The notes: generated from the sequence alone by a model not told the origin. DNA of 29,802 bases from DATBLE01 sp038248655 (GCA_038248655.1 JBBRXG010000024.1:1-29802); one strand, 5' to 3'. Counted from the first letter of the stretch, positions 22,517-29,802 are shown. Program-made: numbers and translations.

Positions 22517-22983
22517 GCCAGCTCCTCGATCGTCTCCGCCACCAGCGCGACGGCGCCGTCGACGGCCGCCTCGACGCGCGGGGTCAGCCCGATCGCGACC
22601 TCGTCGATCTGCTCCGGCTCGCACGCGATCACGACGACCTTGCCGGGCCAGCCGCCGACCGACTTGACGAAGCGGAGCACCGTCTCCGGGTCCATCCCGT
22701 GCGGGTCGATCCGTGTCCCGTCCTCGATCCCGCCCTCGATCGAGTCCGGGTCGACCTCCATCACGTACAGCGTCCCCGGCTCGCCGCCCTGGCGGCTGAC
22801 GTCCACGAGCACGAGGGCGTCGTAGCCGCGCAGCACCTCGTAGGCGAGGTCGAGCCCGCCGGCGCCGAAGTCGGCGACCGCGACGTTCGGGCCGAGATCG
22901 CGTGCCCGCAGACGCTTCGCCACCTCCGTCCCGAAGCCGTCGTCTCCGAGCCAGAGATTCCCCACCGCTGCGACCAGGATCAT
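22498..22983 (-). CDS. Hydrogenase maturation protease (HyaD/HybD family)
   Basis: 161 residues, the normal length. The GNLWLGDDGFGTEVAKRL start is the family signature. Candidate metal or nickel ligands by comparison with HybD are D15 (in place of Glu), D61 (LVLVDVS) and H95 (DPHGMDPE), the last being the family segment. It senses nickel insertion and clips the C-terminal tail of the large subunit after the DPCxxCxxH motif. It overlaps the upstream gene by four bases (ATGA) and hypA by 19. Confidence 0.92.
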   Translation of the reverse strand: MILVAAVGNLWLGDDGFGTEVAKRLRARDLGPNVAVADFGAGGLDLAYEVLRGYDALVLVDVSRQGGEPGTLYVMEVDPDSIEGGIEDGTRIDPHGMDPETVLRFVKSVGGWPGKVVVIACEPEQIDEVAIGLTPRVEAAVDGAVALVAETIEELACTSSR

Positions 22984-24014
22984 TCGAGCACCTCCACCTC
23001 GTGGGGCTTGAAGAAGAGAAAGCGGCCGCTCTCGCGCAGCACCTCCTGCATCGGGTCGCTGTCGACGGTGACGGCCAGGTGGACGGCGTCGTCGTAGTCG
23101 ACGTAGATCCGCTCGAGGGTCGCCGTTCGGCCCGCGAGCAGGAAGTCGTGCGCGTCCGCGCCGGGCCCCGGCCGCAGGACGAGCTTCGTGCCGCGCCGAA
23201 CCGTGACGCCGCCGACCACCGTCTCCTCCTCGCCCGGGATCTCCTCCTCGACCGGTTGCATGAGGCCGTGCAGGCGTAGGAGGTCGTCGGGCGTCGCCGT
23301 CGACGCACGCTCGACCATCTCGGCGACTCTCGAGTCGCCCGCGGCGATCGCCGCGCGCTCCGCCTCCGAGAGCGCCTGGACGTGCAGGAGCAGCGCCTCC
23401 TCGATCTCGGTCGCGTCGAAGAGGCTGCCGCGGCTCGCGTCGGCGAGCTGTGGATGGTCGGGTAGCACGATCGCAGTGCCGAGCACGACGTCGTCCTCCT
23501 TCGTTGCCAGAACGGAATACGTGTTCACGCTCTCGCAGCCGGCTTCGAGCGGCGAGAGGAACCGGCCGCCCGCCGCCTGCACCACGACCTGGGTCGAGAT
23601 CAGGGAGGACACGAGCGCCTCGGCCCTGGTCAGGCCTGCGTCGACGTCGGTCAGGTTGTGCACGCAGACGCGGACGAGCGAGTCGTCCACTCGCAGCCGG
23701 ACTCGCCCGCGCAGGCCGTCGAAGGCAAAGGTCTCTTCGCCGGGCACGGCGAGCGCGACGCGGCGCTCGTCCGCCCGATGGCCTTCCCCGCGCGACTGCA
23801 GAAAGCGCACCTCCGCCCGCAGCTCGCCCGGCTCGGCCAGCCGGCACTCGAGCCGGAGGTGGTCGAAGGTCGCGCCGCTCCCGGCCGCGTAGACGGGTGG
23901 GTAGACGATCCCGAACGGGGTCGGGGTGGCGTTCTTCGTCGCTTCGGGCGTGTACGGGTAGAGGGCGTAGCCCTCGTAGAGAAGCGACGTGACGAGCTCC
24001 TCGAGTCGGCTCAT
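22980..24014 (-). CDS. Uncharacterised hydrogenase-operon protein (344 residues)
   Basis: The ATG at 24012-24014 overlaps the previous stop (ATGA); longer versions are shadows. No signal peptide or membrane segment. The N-terminus (EELVTSLLYEGYALYPYTPEATKN) is distinctive, followed by a beta-rich region with VRLRVDDSLVRVCVHNLTDVDAGLTRAEAL, a stretch with three charged helices (EIEEALLLHVQALSEAERAAIAAGD), and a C-terminal beta-rich region (TVVGGVTVRRGTKLVLRPGPGADAHDFLLAG). No catalytic motif is recognised. Position between DUF6084-like and the protease suggests a cytoplasmic role in hydrogenase assembly or electron transfer. Confidence 0.75.
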   Translation of the reverse strand: MSRLEELVTSLLYEGYALYPYTPEATKNATPTPFGIVYPPVYAAGSGATFDHLRLECRLAEPGELRAEVRFLQSRGEGHRADERRVALAVPGEETFAFDGLRGRVRLRVDDSLVRVCVHNLTDVDAGLTRAEALVSSLISTQVVVQAAGGRFLSPLEAGCESVNTYSVLATKEDDVVLGTAIVLPDHPQLADASRGSLFDATEIEEALLLHVQALSEAERAAIAAGDSRVAEMVERASTATPDDLLRLHGLMQPVEEEIPGEEETVVGGVTVRRGTKLVLRPGPGADAHDFLLAGRTATLERIYVDYDDAVHLAVTVDSDPMQEVLRESGRFLFFKPHEVEVLE

Positions 24015-24739
24015 CGACCCGCTCCGGCGCCGCCCAGGAGCTCCCTGAGCGTCGCGTCGAAGGTCGGCAGGCCCTCCTCGGCCCGGCGGCGACGAAGCAG
24101 CTCGAGCGTGTCGGCCTGGACCCGGACGAAGCCGCTGCTCGCGTAGCGGCGCTCGATCAGCCCGCGCCAGGTGGACACGGGAAGCCGGTAGCGCGCCGAG
24201 CAGCTCCACGGCACGAGGACGACCTGCAGCCGATCGGCGCTGCCGCAGTAGAAGATCGTGCCGTTGAAGTTGAACGTGAGCGGGACGGCACCGCCCGGCA
24301 ACGAACCGAGGTACCTCGTTCCGGCGAGCTCGAGATCGGCGCTGACCGGAAGCGCGATCGTGAACGACCCGGCCCCGGTGAAGCTCGGCACCAGCGTGTC
24401 GACGCGTCCGAGCTGCAGAGCGCCGGCGGTGGCCGGGAGCCGCTCCTGCTCGCCGAACAGATCACGCAAGCGCTCGCGCGTCTCTTCGTCGTAGGCGCGT
24501 CGATCGGCGTCGATCTGAATCTGGGTGCTGAGCGCGATCGTGTAGATCTCGCGGCCGCTCGCATCGGTCACGCCGCACTCGAAGCACAGGAGCGGCGTCG
24601 CCGCGTTCGGCTCTGCGTCGACACCGACGACGGCGAACTCGAGCGCAGGCGCGGCGACCGCGACGTCGGAACGCCGATCGAGCGCCGGCAACGCCGGCGC
24701 CTCCGCCTCCCCGGCTCCGTCGGGCCGACGGAGGCTCAC
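24011..24739 (-). CDS. DUF6084-like protein of the hydrogenase operon
   Basis: 242 residues from a GTG at 24737-24739 with a weak AAAGG upstream. The core is beta-rich: VAAPALEFAVVGVDAEPNAATPLLCFECGV, then alternating strands through LTFNFNGTIFYCGSADRLQVVLVPWSCSARYRLP and a C-terminal helix (GFVRVQADTLELLRRRRAEEG). Cysteines at FECG, YCGS and SCS might bind a metal. From memory it matches the DUF6084 family, found beside actinobacterial hydrogenases; function unknown. It is separated from the DUF5947-like gene by 139 bases containing RNA hairpins. Confidence 0.7.
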   Translation of the reverse strand: MSLRRPDGAGEAEAPALPALDRRSDVAVAAPALEFAVVGVDAEPNAATPLLCFECGVTDASGREIYTIALSTQIQIDADRRAYDEETRERLRDLFGEQERLPATAGALQLGRVDTLVPSFTGAGSFTIALPVSADLELAGTRYLGSLPGGAVPLTFNFNGTIFYCGSADRLQVVLVPWSCSARYRLPVSTWRGLIERRYASSGFVRVQADTLELLRRRRAEEGLPTFDATLRELLGGAGAGR

Positions 24740-24878
24740 AGGCCGACCTTTGGCCCATGAGCGGGGAGGGGTCCCAGGGGAACCCGGAGGTTCCCCAAAG
24801 AGATCGGCCTCCGGAAGAAGGGGGTCCGTGGGGGAAAAATTGTTTCCCCCACGGGAGCGAGCCGAAGGCGAGCGACGC
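24740..24878 (-). promoter_or_regulatory. Structured intercistronic leader in the hydrogenase operon
   Basis: This is the only long gap in the operon. It holds a perfect 12-bp hairpin (arms CCGTGGGGGAAA, 24826-24837 and 24843-24854) just after the DUF5947-like stop, and a second hairpin (GGGGAACC/GGTTCCCC, 24777-24784 and 24789-24796). CCGGAGG (24784-24790) inside the second can instead pair with CCTCCGG (24808-24814), so two exclusive folds exist. This could be an attenuator or an mRNA-processing and stability site. Confidence 0.55.
24826..24854 (-). terminator. Strong hairpin after the DUF5947-like gene (possible partial terminator)
   Basis: Twelve perfectly paired bases, five-base loop, 25 bases downstream of the stop codon. 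There is no T tract after the stem on the minus strand (ACCCCCTTC follows), so it may stabilise the 3' end of the structural-gene mRNA rather than stop all transcription. Confidence 0.45.
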
Positions 24879-25484
24879 TCACGCCGCGTCCCGCCGCAGG
24901 TCGGCGAAGAAGCCCTCGATCGCGGTCCCCAGCTCTTGCCCGCCCGAGATCCCCTGCCAGCGCAGCTTCACGAGCCCGACGAGCGCGTAGCAGCGGTCGA
25001 TCGGCGCGATCGCGAACTGCGCAGAATCGGCGAGGCGATTGACGATCAGCGCCTCGGCGTCGGGCTCGAGCGTCTCGAGCACCGGGTTCGCCGCGACCAG
25101 CTGCGCCCAGGCATCGAGCTCCAGCTCGCTCTCGGTCGCGCCCGCCGGGCTCGGATAGAACGCCGTCACCCCGCCGGTGACCGTGCTCTCGAAGAAGAAG
25201 GCGAGCCCGATCGGGATCCGGAACCCGGCCCAGACCTCGTCCGCGAGCTCGAAATCGTCCAGCCAGACGATGCGCCTGCCCGTCGGCCGGAACGCGGCCT
25301 CGCCGGCGCGGAGCGCGAAGCAGCTCTCGCACGCGCAGAGGATCTGCCGCTCCTCGAGCTGGAGCAGATGTCGATGGTCGGCGAGCACCTCGCCTCCGCA
25401 GAGGTCGCACCGTTCCACCGGTCGCCGCGGCCGGACCGCGGCGCGCGCCGCGGTGATCCGGCGGAGGTCGCGGACGACGGTCAT
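24879..25484 (-). CDS. DUF5947-like metal-binding protein of the hydrogenase operon
   Basis: 201 residues; the ATG at 25482-25484 overlaps the previous stop (ATGA). The N-terminus has a likely zinc or iron site: C26-D-L-C29, H37, H39, then C50-A-C52-E-S-C55. The remainder contains FRPTGRRIVWLDDFELADEVWAGFRIPIG-type segments and a helical C-terminus (LVKLRWQGISGG). From memory it corresponds to DUF5947, a family seen next to group 1h hydrogenases. No function is established. Candidate roles are an electron carrier, an assembly factor or a redox sensor. Confidence 0.7.
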   Translation of the reverse strand: MTVVRDLRRITAARAAVRPRRPVERCDLCGGEVLADHRHLLQLEERQILCACESCFALRAGEAAFRPTGRRIVWLDDFELADEVWAGFRIPIGLAFFFESTVTGGVTAFYPSPAGATESELELDAWAQLVAANPVLETLEPDAEALIVNRLADSAQFAIAPIDRCYALVGLVKLRWQGISGGQELGTAIEGFFADLRRDAA

Positions 25485-26245
25485 GCTCCCGCGGCCACCC
25501 GCACGCGCCCCTCCCCCTCGAGCAGCGGCACGGGCTCGAGCTGGAGGTCCTCGGGCCCGAGGGAGCGGCCGGCGAGCGGCAGCGAGAACCGCCGCGCGCA
25601 CGTCGGGCACGCGAGTGTGCCGTCGTCGAGCTCGGCGCCGAGGAGCGACCCTCCGCAGCTGGCGCAGGCGTCGCGGTAGGCGAGGAGCGTACCCGCAACG
25701 TTGGCGACCACGAGGCCGGGCCCGGCTGCCGCGAGCTCCCCTGGCGCAGGGGAATCGGCCGGGTCCAGCTCGACCCACGCCGGGGCCGGCGTCGAGCCGA
25801 CGAGCGGTAGCGGACGGCTTGGCGCCGGCGCGCGGACCCTGTCGACCGCCCCTTCGACCTCGACGCCGAGCAGGTCCGGCGCCTCCTCCTCGAGCGCCTG
25901 CTCGATCGCCAGCTCGAGCGTCGACGCCGATGCGGCGCAGCCGTTGCAGCTCCCTTTCAAGAGCAACTGGGCGACTCCGTCCTCGATCCCGAGCAGCTGG
26001 ACGTCGCCCCCGTGCGAGGCGAGATAGGGCCGCACCCGGTCGAGGGCGACACCGACTCGGTCCGCCAGCGGCACCGGGTGGAGCCCGTGGACGAGCAGCA
26101 TGCTCGCAACGACCCGGTCCTGGACGACCTCGTCTCGAGCGTCCGCCGCCAGGGCCGCGAGCAGCCGCTCGAGGCCCTGGCCGTGGAGGTCGAGCATCTC
26201 GCCGAGAAGCTCCTCGGCGCTCTCGGAAGCCGTCTGCTCCTCCAT
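25481..26245 (-). CDS. NifU-domain protein fused to a four-Cys Rieske-like domain
   Basis: 254 residues, starting one base after the large-subunit stop. Residues ~63-125 are a NifU C-terminal (Nfu) domain: YLASHGGDVQLLGI and the Fe-S scaffold motif GSC100-N-G-C103. Residues ~178-225 follow the Rieske pattern (AYRD..., GSLLGAELDDGTLACP), but the expected CxH and CxxH ligands are C194-A-S-C197 and C213-P-T-C216, so all four ligands are Cys, as in rubredoxin or a zinc ribbon. It probably serves Fe-S supply to, or electron transfer from, the hydrogenase. Confidence 0.85.
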   Translation of the reverse strand: MEEQTASESAEELLGEMLDLHGQGLERLLAALAADARDEVVQDRVVASMLLVHGLHPVPLADRVGVALDRVRPYLASHGGDVQLLGIEDGVAQLLLKGSCNGCAASASTLELAIEQALEEEAPDLLGVEVEGAVDRVRAPAPSRPLPLVGSTPAPAWVELDPADSPAPGELAAAGPGLVVANVAGTLLAYRDACASCGGSLLGAELDDGTLACPTCARRFSLPLAGRSLGPEDLQLEPVPLLEGEGRVRVAAGA

Positions 26246-26246
26246 G

Positions 26247-28031
26247 TCAGCAGAGCCCGGTGGGGGTGTGCACCACCTTCTTCACCCGGCCGCCGCCCAG
26301 GTACATGTGCACCCCGCACGGCAGGCATGGATCGAACGAGCGGACGGCCCGCATGATGTCGATGCCCTTGAAGTTGTCCGGCCCGTTCTCCTCGAAGATC
26401 GGCGTGTTCTGCACCGCGTCCTCGTACGGACCGGGCGTCCCGTAGTTATCGCGCGAGCTCGCGTTCCAGGGCGTCGGCGGGTACGGCTGGTAGTTGGCGA
26501 CCTTGCCGTCCCGGATCACCATGTGGTGGGAGAGGACGCCGCGTGCCGCCTCGTGGAAGCCGACGCTGATCGCGTTCTCCGGGACCTTGAAGTCCTGCCA
26601 GCTCTTCGTCCGGCCGGCCCGGACCTCCTCGGCGGCCTTGTTCAGGCAGTGGAGGCCGACGAGCGCGGAGTACGCCTCGTGGTAGGCGCGGGCTCGGTCG
26701 CGCTCGATCGCGTTCGACCACTGCGGCACCTTCCACTCGAGCTCCATCTGCGGCAGGCTCTTCGAGCGCGGGAGCACCATCTTGATCGACTCGCCCGTCG
26801 CCTCGAGGTAGTCGCCGAGCTTGACGAGCCCGGCCTTGGCCGTGACCCACTGACGCGCGAACGGGCCCCCGCCGGTGTCGCAGGCGACGTAGCGGTCGGT
26901 GCGCTTGTCGTAGATGCGCGGCGAGACGACCCAGCTGTACTTGTCCGCGAAGTCGCGCTTCTGCGGCTTCGGAATCGTCGTCTTGTTCCACGGGTGGTGC
27001 TTGTCGATCGGGTTCCCGAGGGGATCCTCGGTCACCCACGTCGTCTCGTTCTCCCAGTCCTCGAAGTACGAGGAGCCGAGGAGGATGCGGATCATCCCGT
27101 TCATCTCGACCAGGTCGGTCGTGACCAGCTCACCGCCGATCGCGATCCCCGGTGTCACCATCCGCGCCCGGCCCCACTCGGTCATCGTCTTGTAGTCGTA
27201 GTCGACGACCTCCGGGTCGTCGAAGCAGCCCCAGCAGACGAGGTCCGTCTCCCGGTAGCCGACCTTCTCGTACCCGGGCAGCGCCTCGTAGAAGAAGTCG
27301 TAGAGGTCGTCGTGCAGGTGGATCGACCGCTTGCAGTAGTCGATGTACTCCATCAGGCGCACGTAGTAGTCGGTGATCGTCTGATGGGTGATGTGGGCGC
27401 TGCAGCCGCCTGGCATGATCGTCGACGGGTGGGTGTGCCGGCCGCCGAACAGGCAGTACATCTCCCGCGTGTACCGGGCGACCTCGAGCGTCTCGAGGTA
27501 GAAGTCGCCGCTGAACGGGTTCAGCGACCGCATGATGTCGGCGATCGTCCTGTAGCCGTGGACGTCGGAGTGCGGCGCCCCGGTCTGCTCGGCCTTCTCC
27601 AGCACCGACGGGTTCGTCTCCTTGACCATCTGCTCGCAGAAGTCGACGTTCGCCATGCAGTCGTTGAAGATCGCGTGGTCGAACATGAAGTCGGCCGACT
27701 CGGCGAGGTTGAAGGCGTAGTCGCCGAGCTTCGGCGGCTTCACGCCGTAGGCCATGTTCTGGTTGAGGCACGAGCACGTGCAGTGGTTGTCGCCGCAGAT
27801 CCCGCAGATCCGGCTGGTGATGAAGTGCGCGTCCCGCGGGTCGATCCCCTTCATGAAGATGTCGAAGCCGCGGAAGACCATCGAGGTCGAGTAGCACTTC
27901 AGGACTTCCTGGTTCGTGAAGTCGATCTCGGTGTGGATCCCGAGGCTCCCGACGATGCGGGTGATCGGGTCCCACGACATCTCCTTGACGAGGATCTTGC
28001 GCTCCTGGGGAGCCTGGACGTCGGTTGCCAT
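26247..28031 (-). CDS. hhyL: [NiFe]-hydrogenase large subunit, group 1h (actinobacterial type)
   Basis: 594 residues. The NiFe site is complete: L1 motif RICGICGDNH with C76 and C79, and L2 motif DPC569-L-P-C572-G-V-H575. A 19-residue tail after H575 is the peptide removed by the maturation protease. Length and the tyrosine/tryptophan-rich central region fit the actinobacterial-type (group 1h, formerly group 5) enzymes that oxidise hydrogen at atmospheric levels. Assignment to group 1h is by overall recognition and the partner's proximal-cluster motif. A good Shine-Dalgarno (GGAGGG) precedes the ATG, 11 bases after the small-subunit stop. Confidence 0.95.
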   Translation of the reverse strand: MATDVQAPQERKILVKEMSWDPITRIVGSLGIHTEIDFTNQEVLKCYSTSMVFRGFDIFMKGIDPRDAHFITSRICGICGDNHCTCSCLNQNMAYGVKPPKLGDYAFNLAESADFMFDHAIFNDCMANVDFCEQMVKETNPSVLEKAEQTGAPHSDVHGYRTIADIMRSLNPFSGDFYLETLEVARYTREMYCLFGGRHTHPSTIMPGGCSAHITHQTITDYYVRLMEYIDYCKRSIHLHDDLYDFFYEALPGYEKVGYRETDLVCWGCFDDPEVVDYDYKTMTEWGRARMVTPGIAIGGELVTTDLVEMNGMIRILLGSSYFEDWENETTWVTEDPLGNPIDKHHPWNKTTIPKPQKRDFADKYSWVVSPRIYDKRTDRYVACDTGGGPFARQWVTAKAGLVKLGDYLEATGESIKMVLPRSKSLPQMELEWKVPQWSNAIERDRARAYHEAYSALVGLHCLNKAAEEVRAGRTKSWQDFKVPENAISVGFHEAARGVLSHHMVIRDGKVANYQPYPPTPWNASSRDNYGTPGPYEDAVQNTPIFEENGPDNFKGIDIMRAVRSFDPCLPCGVHMYLGGGRVKKVVHTPTGLC

Positions 28032-28042
28032 CTACCCTCCTC

Positions 28043-29116
28043 TCAGCTCTTCGCGTAGTGACGGGGCTTGTAGCCGGTGTCGAGCGTTCGGCCTTTGCGC
28101 CGCCACTCCGGCTCCTTGTCGTACTTCGTCTTGATGTTCCGGTTCCGGAAGTAGCGGATCACCGGACCGATGGTCAGGCTCTCGAAGGTCGATGCGACGC
28201 CGCCCCAGGTGTCCTCGTCCATGAAGGGCATGTACTTGTCGGGGAAGCCCGGCATCGTGCAGGCCATGCAGATCCCGCCGACGTTCGGGCAGCCGCCGAC
28301 GCCGTTCACCCAGCCGCGGAGCGGAACGTTGCACTTCACGACAGGCCCCTTGCAGCCCAGCTTGACGAGGCAGCGGTAGTCGTCGCCGTACTCGGTGGCG
28401 AAGTTCCCCATCTCGGAGAAGCCGCCGCGGTTGCAGTTCTCACGGGTCGTGCGCTCGAACAGCCAGCGCGGGCGGAGCGCCTCGTCGAGGTCGATCATCG
28501 GCGCCATCCCGCCGAGTTGCAGAACGAGGTAGAGCAGGGTCTCGGTCGTGTTGTCGGGCTGCGCGGGGCAGCCGGGGATGCAGACGATCGGGATTCCGGC
28601 TTTCGACTTCCACTTCCAGCCGAGATAGTCCGGCAACCCCATGGCGCCGGTCGGGTTGTTCTTCATCGCCGGGATGCCGCCGTAGGTGGCGCAGGTGCCG
28701 ATCGCGACGACCGCGGCCGCCTTCGGCGCCAGCCGGTCGACCCACTCGTTGGTCGTGATCGGCTGCCCGCTCGACGGATCCGTTCCCATCCCGGTCCAGT
28801 GGCCGTCTCCGTTGATCTCCTCGTTCGGAATCGACCCCTCGACGATCAGCACGAACGGGTCGAGCTCGCCGCGCTCCGCCTGCCACCACGCCTCCATGAA
28901 CTCCTGCCCGTTCTCGTAGGCGAGCACGGGGTTGTGCACGACCACGCGGGGCATGCCCGGGATGATCCCGCGGACGATGTCTTCGAGGCTCGGGTTCGTG
29001 GCCGACGTCATCGCGACCGAGTCCCCGTCGCAGGAGAGCCCGGTCGTCATCCAGATGACATGGGCGGTCACCGCCTCCGTCGCCTGCTGGTTGGGAACGA
29101 ACTCGACCGTTGCCAT
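28043..29116 (-). CDS. hhyS: [NiFe]-hydrogenase small subunit, group 1h (actinobacterial type)
   Basis: 357 residues without a twin-arginine signal peptide or C-terminal anchor, so the enzyme faces the cytoplasm. The proximal-cluster motif is C29-D-G-D32, where D32 replaces the usual Cys; a 3Cys-1Asp proximal cluster is the hallmark of the Ralstonia actinobacterial-type hydrogenase. Other cluster cysteines: C142, C183, C228, C249, C255, C262, C276, C283 and C286. Where standard enzymes have the distal His (H-x-x-C), this protein has R225. AAAGGAG lies before the ATG. It passes electrons from the NiFe site to an unknown acceptor. Confidence 0.95.
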   Translation of the reverse strand: MATVEFVPNQQATEAVTAHVIWMTTGLSCDGDSVAMTSATNPSLEDIVRGIIPGMPRVVVHNPVLAYENGQEFMEAWWQAERGELDPFVLIVEGSIPNEEINGDGHWTGMGTDPSSGQPITTNEWVDRLAPKAAAVVAIGTCATYGGIPAMKNNPTGAMGLPDYLGWKWKSKAGIPIVCIPGCPAQPDNTTETLLYLVLQLGGMAPMIDLDEALRPRWLFERTTRENCNRGGFSEMGNFATEYGDDYRCLVKLGCKGPVVKCNVPLRGWVNGVGGCPNVGGICMACTMPGFPDKYMPFMDEDTWGGVASTFESLTIGPVIRYFRNRNIKTKYDKEPEWRRKGRTLDTGYKPRHYAKS

Positions 29117-29132
29117 ACGCCGCTCCTTTCCG

Positions 29133-29802
29133 CTAGCAGATCCGCGGGAGCGGATCCCCGACCAGAAGATCCATCACCCGCCGCCCTCCGAATGCCGTCT
29201 CGACCAGCACCATCCCCGGCGGATCGGTCTTGACCTCGCCGATCTCCGCCGCCTGCTCGCACCCGGGCACGCCGCTCAGCGCCGCGAGCGCCTCGTCGGC
29301 CCGTTCGGCCGCGACGAACGCGACGAGCCTGCCCTCGTTCGCCACGTACATCGGGTCGATGCCGAGGATCTCGCAGGCGCCGACGACGGCCGGCTGCACC
29401 GGCACCCGGGCTTCCTCGACGACGACGGCGACGCCGGACGCACGAGAGAACTCGTTCAGGACCGTGGCCACCCCGCCGCGGGTCGCGTCGCGCATCGCCC
29501 GCAGAGCCGGCCCGGCAGCCTCGAGCAGAGCATCGACCGCGGGCCACAGCGAGCACGTGTCCGACTCGACCGGCGCGTCGAGCTCGAACTCGCCGCGGGC
29601 GAGCATCACCGCCGTCCCGTGCTCGCCGATCGAGCCGGAGACGAGGATCCGGTCACCCGGCGCGATCGCCCTCGGCGAGAGCGAGGCGCGCGGATCGAGG
29701 CGGCCCAGCCCGGTCGTCGTCACGTACAGGCCGTCGCAGTTGCCGCGCTCGACTACCTTCGTGTCGCGGGCGACGACCTCCTCGTCGGCCGCGGCCGACG
29801 CC
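29133..29802 (-). CDS. hypE: Hydrogenase maturation protein HypE, C-terminal part
   Basis: About 223 codons are present; the N-terminus lies beyond the right edge. Seen are DTKVVERGNCDGLYV, then IAPGDRILVSGSIGEHGTAVMLARGEF-type segment, MRDATRGGVATVLNEF and VANEGRLVAFV, all typical of the PurM-like HypE fold. It ends with the required C-terminal PRIC, whose Cys carries the thiocarbamoyl/thiocyanate group that HypF donates for the cyanide ligands. It lies 16 bases before the small-subunit gene, so maturation and structural genes share a transcript. Confidence 0.93.
   Translation of the reverse strand, partial: ASAAADEEVVARDTKVVERGNCDGLYVTTTGLGRLDPRASLSPRAIAPGDRILVSGSIGEHGTAVMLARGEFELDAPVESDTCSLWPAVDALLEAAGPALRAMRDATRGGVATVLNEFSRASGVAVVVEEARVPVQPAVVGACEILGIDPMYVANEGRLVAFVAAERADEALAALSGVPGCEQAAEIGEVKTDPPGMVLVETAFGGRRVMDLLVGDPLPRIC

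Noticed and set aside
20791..23097. A 768-codon plus-strand reading frame
   Set aside because: It is antisense to SIS, hypB, hypA and the protease, all of which have clear motifs on the minus strand.
22498..23847. A 449-codon fusion of an upstream domain to the maturation protease
   Set aside because: The upstream part is a shadow of the 344-residue gene; the ATG at 22983 gives the normal family length and an ATGA overlap.
24777..24796. A simple intrinsic terminator
   Set aside because: The hairpin lacks a following T tract and has an alternative pairing, so it was recorded as leader structure instead.
26100..28058. A 652-codon plus-strand reading frame
   Set aside because: It lies opposite the strongly supported hydrogenase large subunit and has Val/Arg/Asp-biased shadow composition.

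Overview
The window is a GC-rich stretch with dense, mostly minus-strand genes, frequent GTG starts and many 1-20 nt gene overlaps. This fits a high-GC actinobacterium. The actinobacterial-type (group 1h-like) [NiFe]-hydrogenase, Eis-type acetyltransferase and APC-USP/TrkA clusters suggest a deep-branching class such as Thermoleophilia. The taxonomic placement is inference.

Left edge (1-2381): one end of an integrated element. A tyrosine recombinase (1361-2296) heads a co-directional run of small overlapping genes: a two-zinc-ribbon protein, a winged-helix regulator with a possible frameshift, a small Cys/His protein, and the first codons of another gene. An AT-rich promoter with a perfect palindrome precedes the recombinase. 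Next to it lies the 5' third of a tRNA gene whose 3' part is missing, probably the attachment-site scar.

Housekeeping block (2454-9776): a small membrane-anchored protein, Eis-like acetyltransferase, PcrA/UvrD helicase with a 48-bp tandem repeat in its linker, a HAAS-like membrane protein with its PadR regulator, a CinA-type MoCF protein and an unrecognised 247-aa protein. Between 8962 and 9120 two related long hairpins form a symmetric 159-bp element, and each supplies the stop codon of its flanking gene.

B12 block (9117-12675): a cobalamin riboswitch precedes btuF-btuC-btuD-like genes, followed by an overlapping DUF71 PP-loop ATPase. This forms a B12 or corrinoid uptake and salvage operon. 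Two small plus-strand genes (VanZ-like, coiled coil) and a secreted PQQ-type sugar dehydrogenase follow.

Ion/solute transport block (13249-19412): two APC transporters with C-terminal USP domains, a 55-aa membrane protein between them, and two TrkA-type (RCK) proteins. They are tightly packed on the minus strand and are a plausible K+ uptake and sensing module.

Hydrogenase block (19454-29802, reading right to left): hypE (partial), small and large subunits of a cytoplasmic group 1h-like [NiFe]-hydrogenase, a NifU/C4-Rieske-like fusion, a DUF5947-like and a DUF6084-like protein, an unrecognised 344-aa protein, maturation protease, hypA, hypB, a double SIS-domain protein and a formate/nitrite-type channel. 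Almost all are translationally coupled. The block likely makes and matures a high-affinity hydrogenase. The accessory proteins of unknown function are the least understood part and the best candidates for new biology.
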